Source: Gammaproteobacteria bacterium (GTDB lineage Bacteria > Pseudomonadota > Gammaproteobacteria > SZUA-229). From it: a stretch of 64,000 nt of DNA. Positions within the stretch are counted from its first letter, which is position 1. Each line of letters starts with the position of its first letter. A model generated the notes under the pieces. The model had not been told where the DNA came from. It saw only the letters and a program-made list of their open reading frames with translations, and did not search any database. Positions 7,004 to 16,560 of this stretch are shown in pieces. The translations under genes and the position numbers were made by a program. Where the stretch lies: positions 1-64,000 of the forward strand of contig JADGFA010000017.1 in assembly GCA_016744065.1 (NCBI GenBank). Direction: 5' to 3'.

Positions 7004-9175
7004 ATGACAGAAATATTGGCAAAGATACAGGCAGGAAAATATCATGACCCATTTGAGTGGCTAGGTTTACATGCTGTGGGTGATCGTTTTGTTGTGCGTG
7101 CTTTTATGCCCAGTGCTGAAACAGTCGAACTGCAAGGTGTTGGTGCCATGCAACGTATTGAGAGCACAGATGTATTTGAAATTTATATAACGTACAAAAT
7201 AAAAGAAAAATTAGCTGTTCATTATAGCTTAAACTGGATTGAAAAAAAATCACTTGAATCTCATAGTATTATTTCACCCTATAGTTTCCAGCCGTTGCTA
7301 AGTGAATTTGATCTGGATTTATTTTCAGGTGGTAGACATTTACATATATACAGGTTTCTTGGTGCGCGTTTAATGGCCGTTGATAATGTTGATGGTTGTC
7401 TGTTTGCCGTCTGGGCACCTAATGTAAAACGCATCAGTATTATTGGTGATTTTAATGGCTGGCATGGTCTGCGTCATCCTATGCGTAACCGGGGCTATTC
7501 CGGCGTATGGGAGTTATTTATACCTGGCTTAAATGCACATGATAATTATAAATATGAAATTGTAAGTCATACTGAGGCAATACTGCATAAGACTGATCCC
7601 TATGCTCGCTCCATGGGTTTGCGCCCGGATACGACCAGTAAGGTATCACCATTAGATACTTATGTCTGGAAAGATAGTGATTGGCTAGCCTTTAGAAAGA
7701 AACGTCAATGGTTACATCAACCCATGTCAATTTATGAAGTTCATGCGGGTTCATGGCGGCGCCATGAAGATGGAAGTTTTTTAAGTTATCGAGAACTAGC
7801 AGAGCAGCTTGTGCCTTATGTAAAAGATCTGGGTTATACGCATATTGAGTTTTTACCTTTTACTGAACATCCACTTGATGAGTCATGGGGGTACCAGGTG
7901 AGTGGTTATTTTTCACCTACATCCAGGCATGGTAGTGCGGAAGATTTACGTTATTTAATTGATACCGCACATTGTAATGGTATTGGTATTTTTCTTGACT
8001 GGGTACCCGCTCATTTTCCTCGAGATGATTTTGCCCTGGCGCAGTTCACCGGCGAACCCTGCTATGAATATAATGATCCTCAAAAGGGGACGCATCAGGA
8101 CTGGGGAACATTAATATTTAATTATGGACGCAATGAGGTACGCAATTTTTTAATTACTAATGCCGTATACTGGATTGAAGAATTTCATATTGACGGTTTA
8201 AGAGTTGATGCTGTCGCTTCCATGTTATACCTTGATTATTCTCGTGAGCATGGTCAATGGTCGCCTAATATTCATGGCGGTCGAGAACACCTGGAAGCGA
8301 TTGATTTTCTTAAAAACCTGAATGAAGTTGTGCATGCTGAATTTCCAGGTGTTTTGACACTTGCCGAAGAAAGTACTGACTGGCCTATGGTATCTCGGCC
8401 AACAGATGCTGGCGGCCTGGGCTTTTCTATGAAATGGAATATGGGCTGGATGCATGACACTTTAAGCTACGCACAAACTGATCCAGTGTATCGACGATTT
8501 CATCTGAATCAGTTAACGTTTAGTCAGCTCTATGCTTATAGTGAAAATTTTGTACTGCCTTTGTCCCATGATGAAGTGGTTCATATGAAGCGTAGTATGC
8601 TGGATAAAATGCCAGGAGATGTCTGGAAGAAATTTGCTAACTTGCGTCTTTTATATGCTTATCATTATGCTCATCCAGGTAAAAAATTACTATTTATGGG
8701 AGGCGAGTTTGGTCAGTGGGATGAATGGAATGAAAGTAAGCAACTGGACTGGATGGTTAGTGGTATGGATAAGCATGCGGGGCTGGTAAATTTGTGTAGA
8801 GATCTTAATAATATTTACTGTAAGTTCACGCCGATGCATTTTTATGATTTTGATCAACAGGGATTTCAATGGATTAGTTGTGATGATGTAGATAATTCAA
8901 CATTAGCATTTATACGTAGATCACAGGATGAGTTTGTGATTTGTATGTTTAATTTTACGCCTGTACCAAGGGAGGATTATACAATTGGCGTTCCTCAGGA
9001 AGGCCTGTATAGAGAAATATTTAATTCAGATGCCATTTGTTACGGAGGCAGTAATTTGGGTAATGGAGGAGAGGTGTTTAGTCAACACCAGTCCTTGCAC
9101 GGTTTTGAATACAGTATAACTCTGATATTGCCACCACTCAGTGCTGTCTTTTTTTCTAACAGAGTTGTTTTATGA
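7004..9175 (+). CDS. glgB: 1,4-alpha-glucan branching enzyme
   Basis: Introduces alpha-1,6 branches into glycogen (GH13, CBM48). The N-terminal ~110 residues form the extra N1 domain beginning ILAKIQAGKYHDPFEWLGLH, followed by the CBM48 region (FAVWAPNVKRISIIGDFNGW). The catalytic barrel shows GSWRRHEDGSFLSYREL, the nucleophile strand GLRVDAVASMLYLDY near residue 400, the acid LAEEST near residue 452 and SHDEVVHMKRSM. Length 723 matches E. coli GlgB (728). It starts 84 bases after malQ at ATG 7004, with a modest purine-rich site (AGAGA), and its last 4 bp overlap glgA. Assignment is secure. Confidence 0.96.
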   Translation: MTEILAKIQAGKYHDPFEWLGLHAVGDRFVVRAFMPSAETVELQGVGAMQRIESTDVFEIYITYKIKEKLAVHYSLNWIEKKSLESHSIISPYSFQPLLSEFDLDLFSGGRHLHIYRFLGARLMAVDNVDGCLFAVWAPNVKRISIIGDFNGWHGLRHPMRNRGYSGVWELFIPGLNAHDNYKYEIVSHTEAILHKTDPYARSMGLRPDTTSKVSPLDTYVWKDSDWLAFRKKRQWLHQPMSIYEVHAGSWRRHEDGSFLSYRELAEQLVPYVKDLGYTHIEFLPFTEHPLDESWGYQVSGYFSPTSRHGSAEDLRYLIDTAHCNGIGIFLDWVPAHFPRDDFALAQFTGEPCYEYNDPQKGTHQDWGTLIFNYGRNEVRNFLITNAVYWIEEFHIDGLRVDAVASMLYLDYSREHGQWSPNIHGGREHLEAIDFLKNLNEVVHAEFPGVLTLAEESTDWPMVSRPTDAGGLGFSMKWNMGWMHDTLSYAQTDPVYRRFHLNQLTFSQLYAYSENFVLPLSHDEVVHMKRSMLDKMPGDVWKKFANLRLLYAYHYAHPGKKLLFMGGEFGQWDEWNESKQLDWMVSGMDKHAGLVNLCRDLNNIYCKFTPMHFYDFDQQGFQWISCDDVDNSTLAFIRRSQDEFVICMFNFTPVPREDYTIGVPQEGLYREIFNSDAICYGGSNLGNGGEVFSQHQSLHGFEYSITLILPPLSAVFFSNRVVL

Positions 9176-10677
9176 ATATTTTATTTGCATGTAGTGAAGC
9201 GTTTCCATTTATTAAAACAGGTGGTCTTGGTGATGTTGCCTATGCGCTCCCCGAAGCACTGAAAAAACTGGGTGACGATGTTCGCTTGGTTTTACCCGCT
9301 TATAGAGGCGTTTTAGAAGCCAGTGATAAGATTGTTGAGCTGGGTGAGTTTATGGTTAAGGGGTTTTCTGTCAGTTATTCCTTTCGGTTATTGCAGGTGA
9401 CTAAAAAATCTTATGATACGGATGTTTATCTAATTGATATCCCTGAGTTATATGATCGAGCGGGAAGCCCTTATTGTGATGAAGCGGGCGAGCCCTGGAT
9501 GGATAATACAGAGCGTTTTGTGGTATTTAGTCAGGCTGTTAGCTTGTTAACACAATGTTTTACTGAACTTGAGTCAGGGAATAAATGGACTGTAGATGTT
9601 GTGCATTGCAATGACTGGCAAACAGGATTAGTCCCCGCTTTTTTAAAAGCTTCTGGTTCATCGGTAAAAAGTATATTTACTATTCATAATCTGGCTTATG
9701 ATGGTTTGTTTAATTACGAGAGCTTTATGCAACTGGATTTGCCAAAAGAATGGTGGTCAGGTGAATTCATAGAGTTTTACGGCTCTGCTTCAATGTTAAA
9801 ATCTGCAATGATTTTTTCTAATTCGGTTACAACAGTCAGCCCAAATTATGCACATGAAATCTGTACCGAAAAATTGGGTTTACGTTTTGACGGTGTGTTA
9901 CGTAGCCTGGGTGATAAGTTTAGTGGTATTTTAAATGGTATTGATTTAGATGAATGGAATCCACAAAATGATCCTTATATTCAACAAAATTATAGTACGG
10001 GTAAACAGGTGGCTTCGAGCAAACGTGCAAATAAGTTTGCCTTGTTAAAAGGTACAAAGCTACCCCAGGAAGATAAGCCGTTATTAGGTTTTATTGGGCG
10101 CCTGGTGGAACAAAAGGGGATAGCTCTTATATGTGAAATTTTACCTGAACTTTTTAAAGCAACTAACGTCTCTATTATAATACTGGGATCTGGACAGAGT
10201 AATTATGAAAATGAGTTGAAGAAACTGGCTAAAACCTGGCCCGAACGTTTACATTTACATATCGGTTACTCAGAGTCATTGGCTCATCGTATTGAAGCTG
10301 GAAGTGATATATTTTTAATGCCATCGAAGTTTGAACCCTGTGGTTTAAATCAGATGTACAGTCTTCGTTATGGAACCTTACCTGTGGTAAATAATACAGG
10401 AGGCCTGGCCGATACCGTGGTGAATGCGACTTTATCTACATTTAAAAATAATACAGCCAGTGGTTTTGTGATGAAAAATTCAGATGCCAACTCACTTCTG
10501 GTTTGTATAAATACCGCTTTAGAACTTTATACAGATAAAGCACGTTGGAAACAGTTGCAAAATACAGCAATGAAAAAAAATTCAGGCTGGATAAAAAGCG
10601 CTAAAGCTTATCGTAAGCTTTATGCAAAGAAACCGGCTAAAACAGGTAAAAATAGCCCTGAAAAAGTAAGCCAATAA
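9172..10677 (+). CDS. glgA: Glycogen synthase (ADP-glucose type)
   Basis: Transfers glucose from ADP-glucose to the non-reducing end of glycogen (GT5). The ADP-glucose-binding motif KTGGLGDVAYALPEAL is at residues 15-30. The GT-B C-terminal domain carries GFIGRLVEQKG and the catalytic segment SKFEPCGLNQMYSLRYGTLP, followed by NTGGLADTV. VVHCNDWQTGLVP is the conserved sugar-contact region. At 501 residues it is slightly longer than E. coli GlgA (477), the excess being a Lys-rich C-terminal tail (YAKKPAKTGKNSPEK). The ATG overlaps the end of glgB by 4 bp, so the two should be made together. Confidence 0.95.
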   Translation: MNILFACSEAFPFIKTGGLGDVAYALPEALKKLGDDVRLVLPAYRGVLEASDKIVELGEFMVKGFSVSYSFRLLQVTKKSYDTDVYLIDIPELYDRAGSPYCDEAGEPWMDNTERFVVFSQAVSLLTQCFTELESGNKWTVDVVHCNDWQTGLVPAFLKASGSSVKSIFTIHNLAYDGLFNYESFMQLDLPKEWWSGEFIEFYGSASMLKSAMIFSNSVTTVSPNYAHEICTEKLGLRFDGVLRSLGDKFSGILNGIDLDEWNPQNDPYIQQNYSTGKQVASSKRANKFALLKGTKLPQEDKPLLGFIGRLVEQKGIALICEILPELFKATNVSIIILGSGQSNYENELKKLAKTWPERLHLHIGYSESLAHRIEAGSDIFLMPSKFEPCGLNQMYSLRYGTLPVVNNTGGLADTVVNATLSTFKNNTASGFVMKNSDANSLLVCINTALELYTDKARWKQLQNTAMKKNSGWIKSAKAYRKLYAKKPAKTGKNSPEKVSQ

Positions 10678-10698
10678 AAATAAAACCAGGATTTCATC

Positions 10699-13173
10699 AT
10701 GAAAAATAAAAACTGGATTAAACAAAACAATATAACCGAGATTCAGCCCCTGCCTACTGACAGTTGTTCGATGGCGCAGGGCTTTAATCGCTATTTACGT
10801 AATCATCTTGGGCATTTTATGGGATTGGTGCCTTTTTATTTATATGAGGCCATGGCATTAACAGTGCGTGATCGTATTATGTATCAATGGCATAAAACCT
10901 GGCAACGTAATAATCAACCACAGGTTCGTAAAGCTTATTATATATCATTGGAGTTTCTAATTGGCCGTGCACTGGGGAACCATTTATTAAACCTGGATAT
11001 AGAAGAAGAAACACGGGAAGCATTACTTAACTATGCCGTACAACTTGAAGATGTTATTGAAGAAGAGCCAGATGCCGGATTAGGTAATGGCGGTCTTGGC
11101 AGGTTAGCAGCCTGTTTTATGGACAGTTGTGCAACGCTTGATTTGCCTGTAGTGGGTTATGGTATTCGATATGAATACGGAATGTTTCATCAGTTAATTG
11201 AAAAAGGTTATCAGGTAGAAGAACCCGATCACTGGTTACGTGATGGTAACCCCTGGGAGGTTGCAAGGCCAGAGTTTGAACAGACCATTCGGTTTGGTGG
11301 CCGAACTCAACATTATCATGATAAAAAAGGTGTACATCATGCACGTTGGATAGATACAGAAGATGTTATTGCCATTCCCTATGATTTACCTGTTTCTGGC
11401 TATCGTAATAAAACAGTTAATACACTGCGGCTATGGAAGGCGACATCGACTGAGCTTTTTTGTCTTGCTGATTTTAATGCAGGTAGTTATTCAGAGGCAG
11501 TTGAAGCGAAAAATGATGCTGAGCATATTACGATGGTACTCTACCCAAATGATAGCAGTGAATGTGGTAAAGAACTGCGTTTGAAGCAACAGTACTTTCT
11601 GGCGTCTGCGAGTATTCAGGATGTTATACGTCAGTGGGAGCAAACAAACGGTAACAGTTATGATCAGTTTGCGGATTACAATGTTTTTCAGATGAATGAT
11701 ACCCATCCAACTATTGCAGTGGCAGAATTAATGCGAATTTTAATGGATGTAAAACGTTTGAGCTGGAATGCTGCCTGGAAAATGACTAACAGAACTATGG
11801 CTTATACTAATCATACATTACTGCCAGAAGCATTAGAAAGCTGGCCGGTATCAATGATGCAACGATTATTGCCGCGTTTAATGGAAATTATTTTTCGTAT
11901 TAATGAATTGTTTTTGCATGATGTTTCATTGAAATGGCCAGGGGATATAGAAAGGCAAACACGAATGTCTTTAATAGAAGAAAATGGAGAAAAAAGTGTT
12001 CGTATGGCTTATCTCGCAATTGTCGGGAGCTTCTCTGTAAATGGGGTCGCCGCACTGCATTCAAAGTTGTTATGTGAGGGTTTGTTTAAGGATTTTTATG
12101 AATTATGGCCAGAAAAATTTAATAATAAAACCAATGGTGTGACACCACGGCGTTGGATTGCGCATGCTAATCCAGCACTAAGGAAACTATTATCAGAAGA
12201 AATTGGTGATGAATGGATATATGATTTAGATAAAATATCTACGCTTAAAAAATTTGTTGATTCAAATGATCGTGAATTTTTAAATAAATGGTATGAAGTT
12301 AAATTACATAACAAAAAAAGAATGGCGAAACTTGTAGAACAGACCTGTAATGTGGTTTTTGATACAGATGCTATGTTTGATGTTCAGGTTAAACGTTTAC
12401 ATGAATATAAACGTCAGCTATTAAACGTGCTACACGTAATTCACTGTTATTTACAGATTAAATCAGGAAGTAAGGTGTATTGCACGAATCGAGCAGTACT
12501 TATTGGAGGTAAAGCAGCGCCTGGTTACCATATGGCTAAATTAATTATTAAATTAATAAATAATGTAGCTGATGTAGTTAATAATGATCCACAAATTGGT
12601 AATCAGTTAAAGCTGGCTTTTTTAGCGGATTATAATGTGTCAAAAATGGAAATAATTTGTCCTGCTACAGATTTATCAGAGCAGATATCTACTGCCGGTA
12701 AAGAAGCATCAGGTACCGGTAATATGAAATTTATGATGAATGGTGCATTAACGATTGGCACCTATGATGGTGCTAATATTGAAATGTTAGAGGCTGTGGG
12801 AAAGGATAACTTTTTTCTATTTGGCTTAAATGCTGGTGAGGTTGAAGAGGCTCGTGATGATTATAACCCTCAGAGCATTATAGATAATGATATTGATTTA
12901 CAGGCGGTTATGCAGTTGTTAGAAAGTGGCCATTTCAACCTGTTTGAAGAAGGTATATTTGATGATGTTATTTCAGCATTAAAAGATCCCCATGATCCAT
13001 GGCTGACACTGGCTGATTTCAGGAGTTATATTGATGCACAAAATTTCGCTGCGACAGTTTATCGTGACAGGGACAGGTGGTTGAAAATGAGTATATTGAA
13101 TTCTGCAAGTAGTGGTTTTTTCTCCACTGACAGGACGATGCGTGAATATAATAATGATATCTGGAAATTATGA
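10699..13173 (+). CDS. glgP: Glycogen/maltodextrin phosphorylase
   Basis: Releases glucose-1-phosphate from alpha-1,4-glucan ends using phosphate and pyridoxal phosphate (GT35). Family hallmarks are YYISLEFLIGRALGNHL, EPDAGLGNGGLGRLAACFMDS, QMNDTHPTIAVAELMR, the cofactor contact segment GGKAAPGYHMAKLII, and EASGTGNMKFMMNGALTIGTYDGANIEM, in which the Lys of GTGNMKF forms the PLP Schiff base. Length 824 is standard (E. coli GlgP 815). It starts 21 bases after glgA, and is the last gene of the operon: the next 139 bases before gnd carry no clear terminator. Confidence 0.96.
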   Translation: MKNKNWIKQNNITEIQPLPTDSCSMAQGFNRYLRNHLGHFMGLVPFYLYEAMALTVRDRIMYQWHKTWQRNNQPQVRKAYYISLEFLIGRALGNHLLNLDIEEETREALLNYAVQLEDVIEEEPDAGLGNGGLGRLAACFMDSCATLDLPVVGYGIRYEYGMFHQLIEKGYQVEEPDHWLRDGNPWEVARPEFEQTIRFGGRTQHYHDKKGVHHARWIDTEDVIAIPYDLPVSGYRNKTVNTLRLWKATSTELFCLADFNAGSYSEAVEAKNDAEHITMVLYPNDSSECGKELRLKQQYFLASASIQDVIRQWEQTNGNSYDQFADYNVFQMNDTHPTIAVAELMRILMDVKRLSWNAAWKMTNRTMAYTNHTLLPEALESWPVSMMQRLLPRLMEIIFRINELFLHDVSLKWPGDIERQTRMSLIEENGEKSVRMAYLAIVGSFSVNGVAALHSKLLCEGLFKDFYELWPEKFNNKTNGVTPRRWIAHANPALRKLLSEEIGDEWIYDLDKISTLKKFVDSNDREFLNKWYEVKLHNKKRMAKLVEQTCNVVFDTDAMFDVQVKRLHEYKRQLLNVLHVIHCYLQIKSGSKVYCTNRAVLIGGKAAPGYHMAKLIIKLINNVADVVNNDPQIGNQLKLAFLADYNVSKMEIICPATDLSEQISTAGKEASGTGNMKFMMNGALTIGTYDGANIEMLEAVGKDNFFLFGLNAGEVEEARDDYNPQSIIDNDIDLQAVMQLLESGHFNLFEEGIFDDVISALKDPHDPWLTLADFRSYIDAQNFAATVYRDRDRWLKMSILNSASSGFFSTDRTMREYNNDIWKL

Positions 13174-13312
13174 AAATATTAACAGTCTTGTTTTTAGTCG
13201 AGAATTAACAAATTATTTAAATTAAATCTATTTTTACTTCTAGAGTATAGTAGTTTATATCAGATTTAAATTTTTTATTAATATTAAAAATATTTTTTAA
13301 AGTGAGTATAAA

Positions 13313-14224
13313 ATGAAACTTTCAATGATCGGTTTAGGGAAAATGGGTGCCAATATGGTACGTCGTCTGGCGTATGCTGGGCATGAAATAGTTATTTATG
13401 ATATTTCAAAAGATGTTTCAACTGATCTTGAAAATGAACTTAATGGTGTTGTAGCAGTAAATACACTTGATGAATTAATAAAAAAATTACCATCACCAAA
13501 AGTTGTATGGTTAATGGTGCCACATCAACATGTGGATAAAATGATTGAGGATATATTGAATGCTGGACTGAGCAGTGGCGATATTATTGTTGACGGTGGT
13601 AATTCTAATTATAAGCTCAGTCAGAAACGAGGAGAAATGCTCCAGCAACGTGGTGTGCACTTTGTTGATAGTGGTACATCTGGTGGTGTCTGGGGCTTAG
13701 AAAATGGCTATAGTCTAATGGTCGGTGGAAGTGATGAAGCCATTCAAATTATTAAACCGGCATTAAAAACACTTGCACCATCTGATGAATCTGGCTGGGG
13801 GCATGTGGGGCCAGTGGGGGCCGGTCACTATGTAAAAATGGTGCACAATGGTATCGAATACGGAATGATGCAGGCATATGCTGAAGGTTTTGAGTTAATG
13901 CATAGTAAGCATGAAATGGATCTGGATATGCATCAGATTTCACGTATCTGGCAACATGGCAGTGTGGTGCGATCCTGGTTACTGGATTTAATTGCTGACG
14001 CGTTAGAACAGGATATTGAAATGAGTGAGTTAAGTGATTTTGTCGATGACTCAGGAGAAGGGCGCTGGACAATACAGGATTCTATTGAAAATGCGGTACC
14101 GATACCTGTGTTAACGCTTGCATTACAGATGCGTTTTCGTAGTCGGCAGGATTCTTCTTATTCAGCCAGGGTATTAAATGCCATGCGTGCGGGTTTTGGT
14201 GGGCATACAATAAAGTCAAAGTAA
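13313..14224 (+). CDS. gnd: 6-phosphogluconate dehydrogenase, short (GndA) type
   Basis: Oxidatively decarboxylates 6-phosphogluconate to ribulose-5-phosphate. The Rossmann motif IGLGKMGANMVRRL, the substrate segments VDGGNSNYKLSQKR and GTSGGVWGLENGYSLMVGG, and HNGIEYGMMQAYAEGFE are all present. At 303 residues it belongs to the short class rather than the ~470-residue NADP-dependent enzyme of E. coli. The second beta strand ends in VIYDIS, an Asp where NADP enzymes have Asn-Arg-Ser, which argues for NAD preference (inference). A purine-rich site (AGTGAG) precedes ATG 13313, and a strong terminator follows, so it may be transcribed separately from zwf-pgl. Confidence 0.92.
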   Translation: MKLSMIGLGKMGANMVRRLAYAGHEIVIYDISKDVSTDLENELNGVVAVNTLDELIKKLPSPKVVWLMVPHQHVDKMIEDILNAGLSSGDIIVDGGNSNYKLSQKRGEMLQQRGVHFVDSGTSGGVWGLENGYSLMVGGSDEAIQIIKPALKTLAPSDESGWGHVGPVGAGHYVKMVHNGIEYGMMQAYAEGFELMHSKHEMDLDMHQISRIWQHGSVVRSWLLDLIADALEQDIEMSELSDFVDDSGEGRWTIQDSIENAVPIPVLTLALQMRFRSRQDSSYSARVLNAMRAGFGGHTIKSK

Positions 14225-14225
14225 T

Positions 14226-14265
14226 AGATGACGAAAATTAAATTAATGTTTTTCGTCATCTTTTA
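14226..14265 (+). terminator. Rho-independent terminator after gnd
   Basis: AGATGACGAAAA (14226-14237) pairs perfectly with TTTTCGTCATCT (14250-14261), a 12-bp stem with a 12-nt loop followed by a T-rich run. It begins inside the two bases after the gnd stop and separates gnd from zwf, which may therefore have its own promoter or depend on read-through. Confidence 0.85.
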
Positions 14266-14299
14266 TTTTTAGAAAACTTTAAAATTAAGGAAGTAATAA

Positions 14300-15796
14300 A
14301 TGAGTGCAGATGAACAGAAACTGGATACTGCAGACCCCACTAATATTGTTATCTTTGGAGCTACTGGTGATTTAACCCGGCGTAAGTTGATGCCTGCATT
14401 ATTGCGTATGTTGTCCTGTGGCTTGGTACACGAAGATAGTTGTATTCATGGTGTGGTACATAATCGCAGTGAAACAGAATGGTTACAAATGATTCGTGAT
14501 GGGTTTAATTTATTTTCTCCAAAACTGTCCGTAGATGATGGAGTATGGAATCAATTTTCATCACACCTTAAAATGATTGATGGTGATCTTGGGGATGAGC
14601 GTACTTATAAGAACATTGCTGAATCATTACAGCTTCTGGGTGGTAAAAAAAATGTTATGTTTTATTGTGCAATTCCACCGGACTGGTATGGAACGGTGGC
14701 AAAAGGCCTGTATCAGGCAGGTCTGGTAAATGAAGAGGAAGGTTATCGTCGACTGGTAATAGAAAAACCTTTTGGTAGTGATCTTGAAAGTGCCAGCGCA
14801 CTGGATAATGAATTACAGGCGGTTTTTGATGAAGAACAGATTTATCGTATTGATCATTATCTGGGGAAGGAAAGTGTACAGAATTTATTAGTTTACCGAT
14901 TTGCCAATAGTATTATGGAGCCGCTCTGGAATCGTAATTATATTGACCATATTCAAATTACGGCATCGGAAACTATTGGTATAGAGTACCGGGCAAAATA
15001 CTACGAAAATGCCGGTGCATTACGTGACATGATACAAAGTCACTTAATGCAGCTTATGACATTGGTTGCAATGGAACCACCTGTAGAGTTTACAGCAGAT
15101 GCCGTACGTGATGAAAAAATGAAAGTGTTGCGTGCCATTCGCCGTTTCGAACCTGAGCAGATTAAGCTGCATACTGTTTCAGCGCAGTATGCTTCAGGCT
15201 GTGTCGATGGTGAAGATATTGCGGCATATGTATCGGAAGAAAATGTCTCACCTGATTCAGCAACCGAAACCTTTGCAGGTGTAAAATTTTATATCGATAA
15301 CTGGCGTTGGCAGGGCGTTCCATTTATATTATGGACGGGTAAGCGTTTGAAATCCAGAGTGTCTGAAGTGATGATTCGGTTTCGTAAGCCGCCATTTAAT
15401 TTATTTGATAATCATGCATCTATTCCTGCTGCCAATGCACTAGCTTTTCGTTTGCAGCCTGAAGGCGGTGTGGTAATACGTTTGAATGCTAAAAAACCGG
15501 GTCTTACTACAGACAATGAAGAGCTGGTGATGCGTGCACCTTATGCGGACGATGTGGAAAAAGTTTCAGATGCATATGAAATTTTAATGCATGATGTGCT
15601 TGTTGGTGATAGCACTTTGTTTTCCAGAGGTGATGAGGTAGAGGAATCGTGGTCTATTGTTGAACCTATATTGAAAGCCTGGGAAGGTCGTTTTTCAATT
15701 GAGCGTTATCGTGCTGGTACCTGGGATATACCTGCTATGGATGAACTGACAAAAGATTGTGTTGGTGGTTGGCACAAGCCAACGGTTTATGAATAA
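14300..15796 (+). CDS. zwf: Glucose-6-phosphate 1-dehydrogenase
   Basis: Oxidises glucose-6-phosphate to 6-phosphogluconolactone, generating NADPH. The cofactor motif IFGATGDLTRRKLMPALLRM lies near residue 18, EKPFGSDLESA in the middle, and the active-site signature YRIDHYLGKESVQNLLVYRF near residue 190, with the catalytic His in RIDHYLGK. Length 498 is normal. It starts at ATG 14300 behind AAGGAAG, a good ribosome-binding site. Its 3' end overlaps the start of pgl by 8 bases, indicating translational coupling of consecutive pathway steps. Confidence 0.95.
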   Translation: MSADEQKLDTADPTNIVIFGATGDLTRRKLMPALLRMLSCGLVHEDSCIHGVVHNRSETEWLQMIRDGFNLFSPKLSVDDGVWNQFSSHLKMIDGDLGDERTYKNIAESLQLLGGKKNVMFYCAIPPDWYGTVAKGLYQAGLVNEEEGYRRLVIEKPFGSDLESASALDNELQAVFDEEQIYRIDHYLGKESVQNLLVYRFANSIMEPLWNRNYIDHIQITASETIGIEYRAKYYENAGALRDMIQSHLMQLMTLVAMEPPVEFTADAVRDEKMKVLRAIRRFEPEQIKLHTVSAQYASGCVDGEDIAAYVSEENVSPDSATETFAGVKFYIDNWRWQGVPFILWTGKRLKSRVSEVMIRFRKPPFNLFDNHASIPAANALAFRLQPEGGVVIRLNAKKPGLTTDNEELVMRAPYADDVEKVSDAYEILMHDVLVGDSTLFSRGDEVEESWSIVEPILKAWEGRFSIERYRAGTWDIPAMDELTKDCVGGWHKPTVYE

Positions 15797-16457
15797 TTTT
15801 AAAATCTATAAAGATCCTCAGGCAGTGGCGGAGGCAGCAGCAGATTATCTTTGTCAACAAATTAAAGCTTGTATAGCAAAAAATAATCGGTGCCATATTG
15901 TTCTGCCAGGTGGTAGTACGCCCGCACTTTGTCTTGAGTTGTTATCACAAAAATTATTACCATGGGAAAGTGTTCACTGGTATCCGGGGGATGAGCGCTG
16001 TTTACCTGTTGGTCATTCACAGCGTAATGACACTATGATCAAACTGACGTTGTTTGCTCAACAGCCACAGGCAATTAAAAATTTTCATTCGATACCTGGG
16101 GAGCTGGGTCCGCAAAAAGGTGCAAAAAATTATATAAAAGTACTAGAGCCTATTGATAAATTTGATATTGTTGTACTTGGTATGGGGGAGGATGGTCATA
16201 CAGCCAGTCTTTTCCCTGGAAATGCAGCGCTTAATGATGGCGCAAGTGTGGTGCCGGTATTTAATGCGCCTAAACCACCAGCAGAGCGTATCAGTATTGG
16301 TTTAACATGGCTTGCAAATGCAACAGAATGTATTGTGCTTGCAACCGGAAGCTCTAAATGTAAAGCATTGCAACGTATACAGCAGGGCGTTGAATTACCT
16401 GTTGTTCAGGCCAGGCCAAATGTCTGGTTTGTTGATGAGCCGGCAATGAAGGGTTAA
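15789..16457 (+). CDS. pgl: 6-phosphogluconolactonase
   Basis: Hydrolyses 6-phosphogluconolactone to 6-phosphogluconate (glucosamine-6-phosphate isomerase-like fold). Signatures are IVLPGGSTPALCLELL, WYPGDERCLPVGHSQRNDTM and VLGMGEDGHTASLFPGN. I place the start at ATG 15789 (222 residues, MNNFKIYKD) inside the end of zwf, because an upstream in-frame start adds only a 10-residue extension without family support. The position after zwf and the 8-base overlap support the assignment. No plus-strand terminator is obvious downstream; the hairpin at 16485-16524 is oriented for the porin gene. Confidence 0.93.
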   Translation: MNNFKIYKDPQAVAEAAADYLCQQIKACIAKNNRCHIVLPGGSTPALCLELLSQKLLPWESVHWYPGDERCLPVGHSQRNDTMIKLTLFAQQPQAIKNFHSIPGELGPQKGAKNYIKVLEPIDKFDIVVLGMGEDGHTASLFPGNAALNDGASVVPVFNAPKPPAERISIGLTWLANATECIVLATGSSKCKALQRIQQGVELPVVQARPNVWFVDEPAMKG

Positions 16458-16478
16458 CGTTTTTTAGTTAGAAAATAT

Positions 16479-16524
16479 ATAAAAGCCTCATTCTAAACCC
16501 GATAAATTAAGTTTAGAACGAGGC
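16479..16524 (-). terminator. Terminator of the porin gene
   Basis: GCCTCATTCTAAAC (16485-16498) pairs with GTTTAGAACGAGGC (16511-16524) with one mismatch and a 12-nt loop. Read on the minus strand the stem is followed by TTTTATAT, so it terminates the porin transcript; it may also limit read-through from pgl. Confidence 0.75.
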
Positions 16525-16560
16525 ACTGCTATCGCTATGACAAAGCAGGTTTATAGCTCT

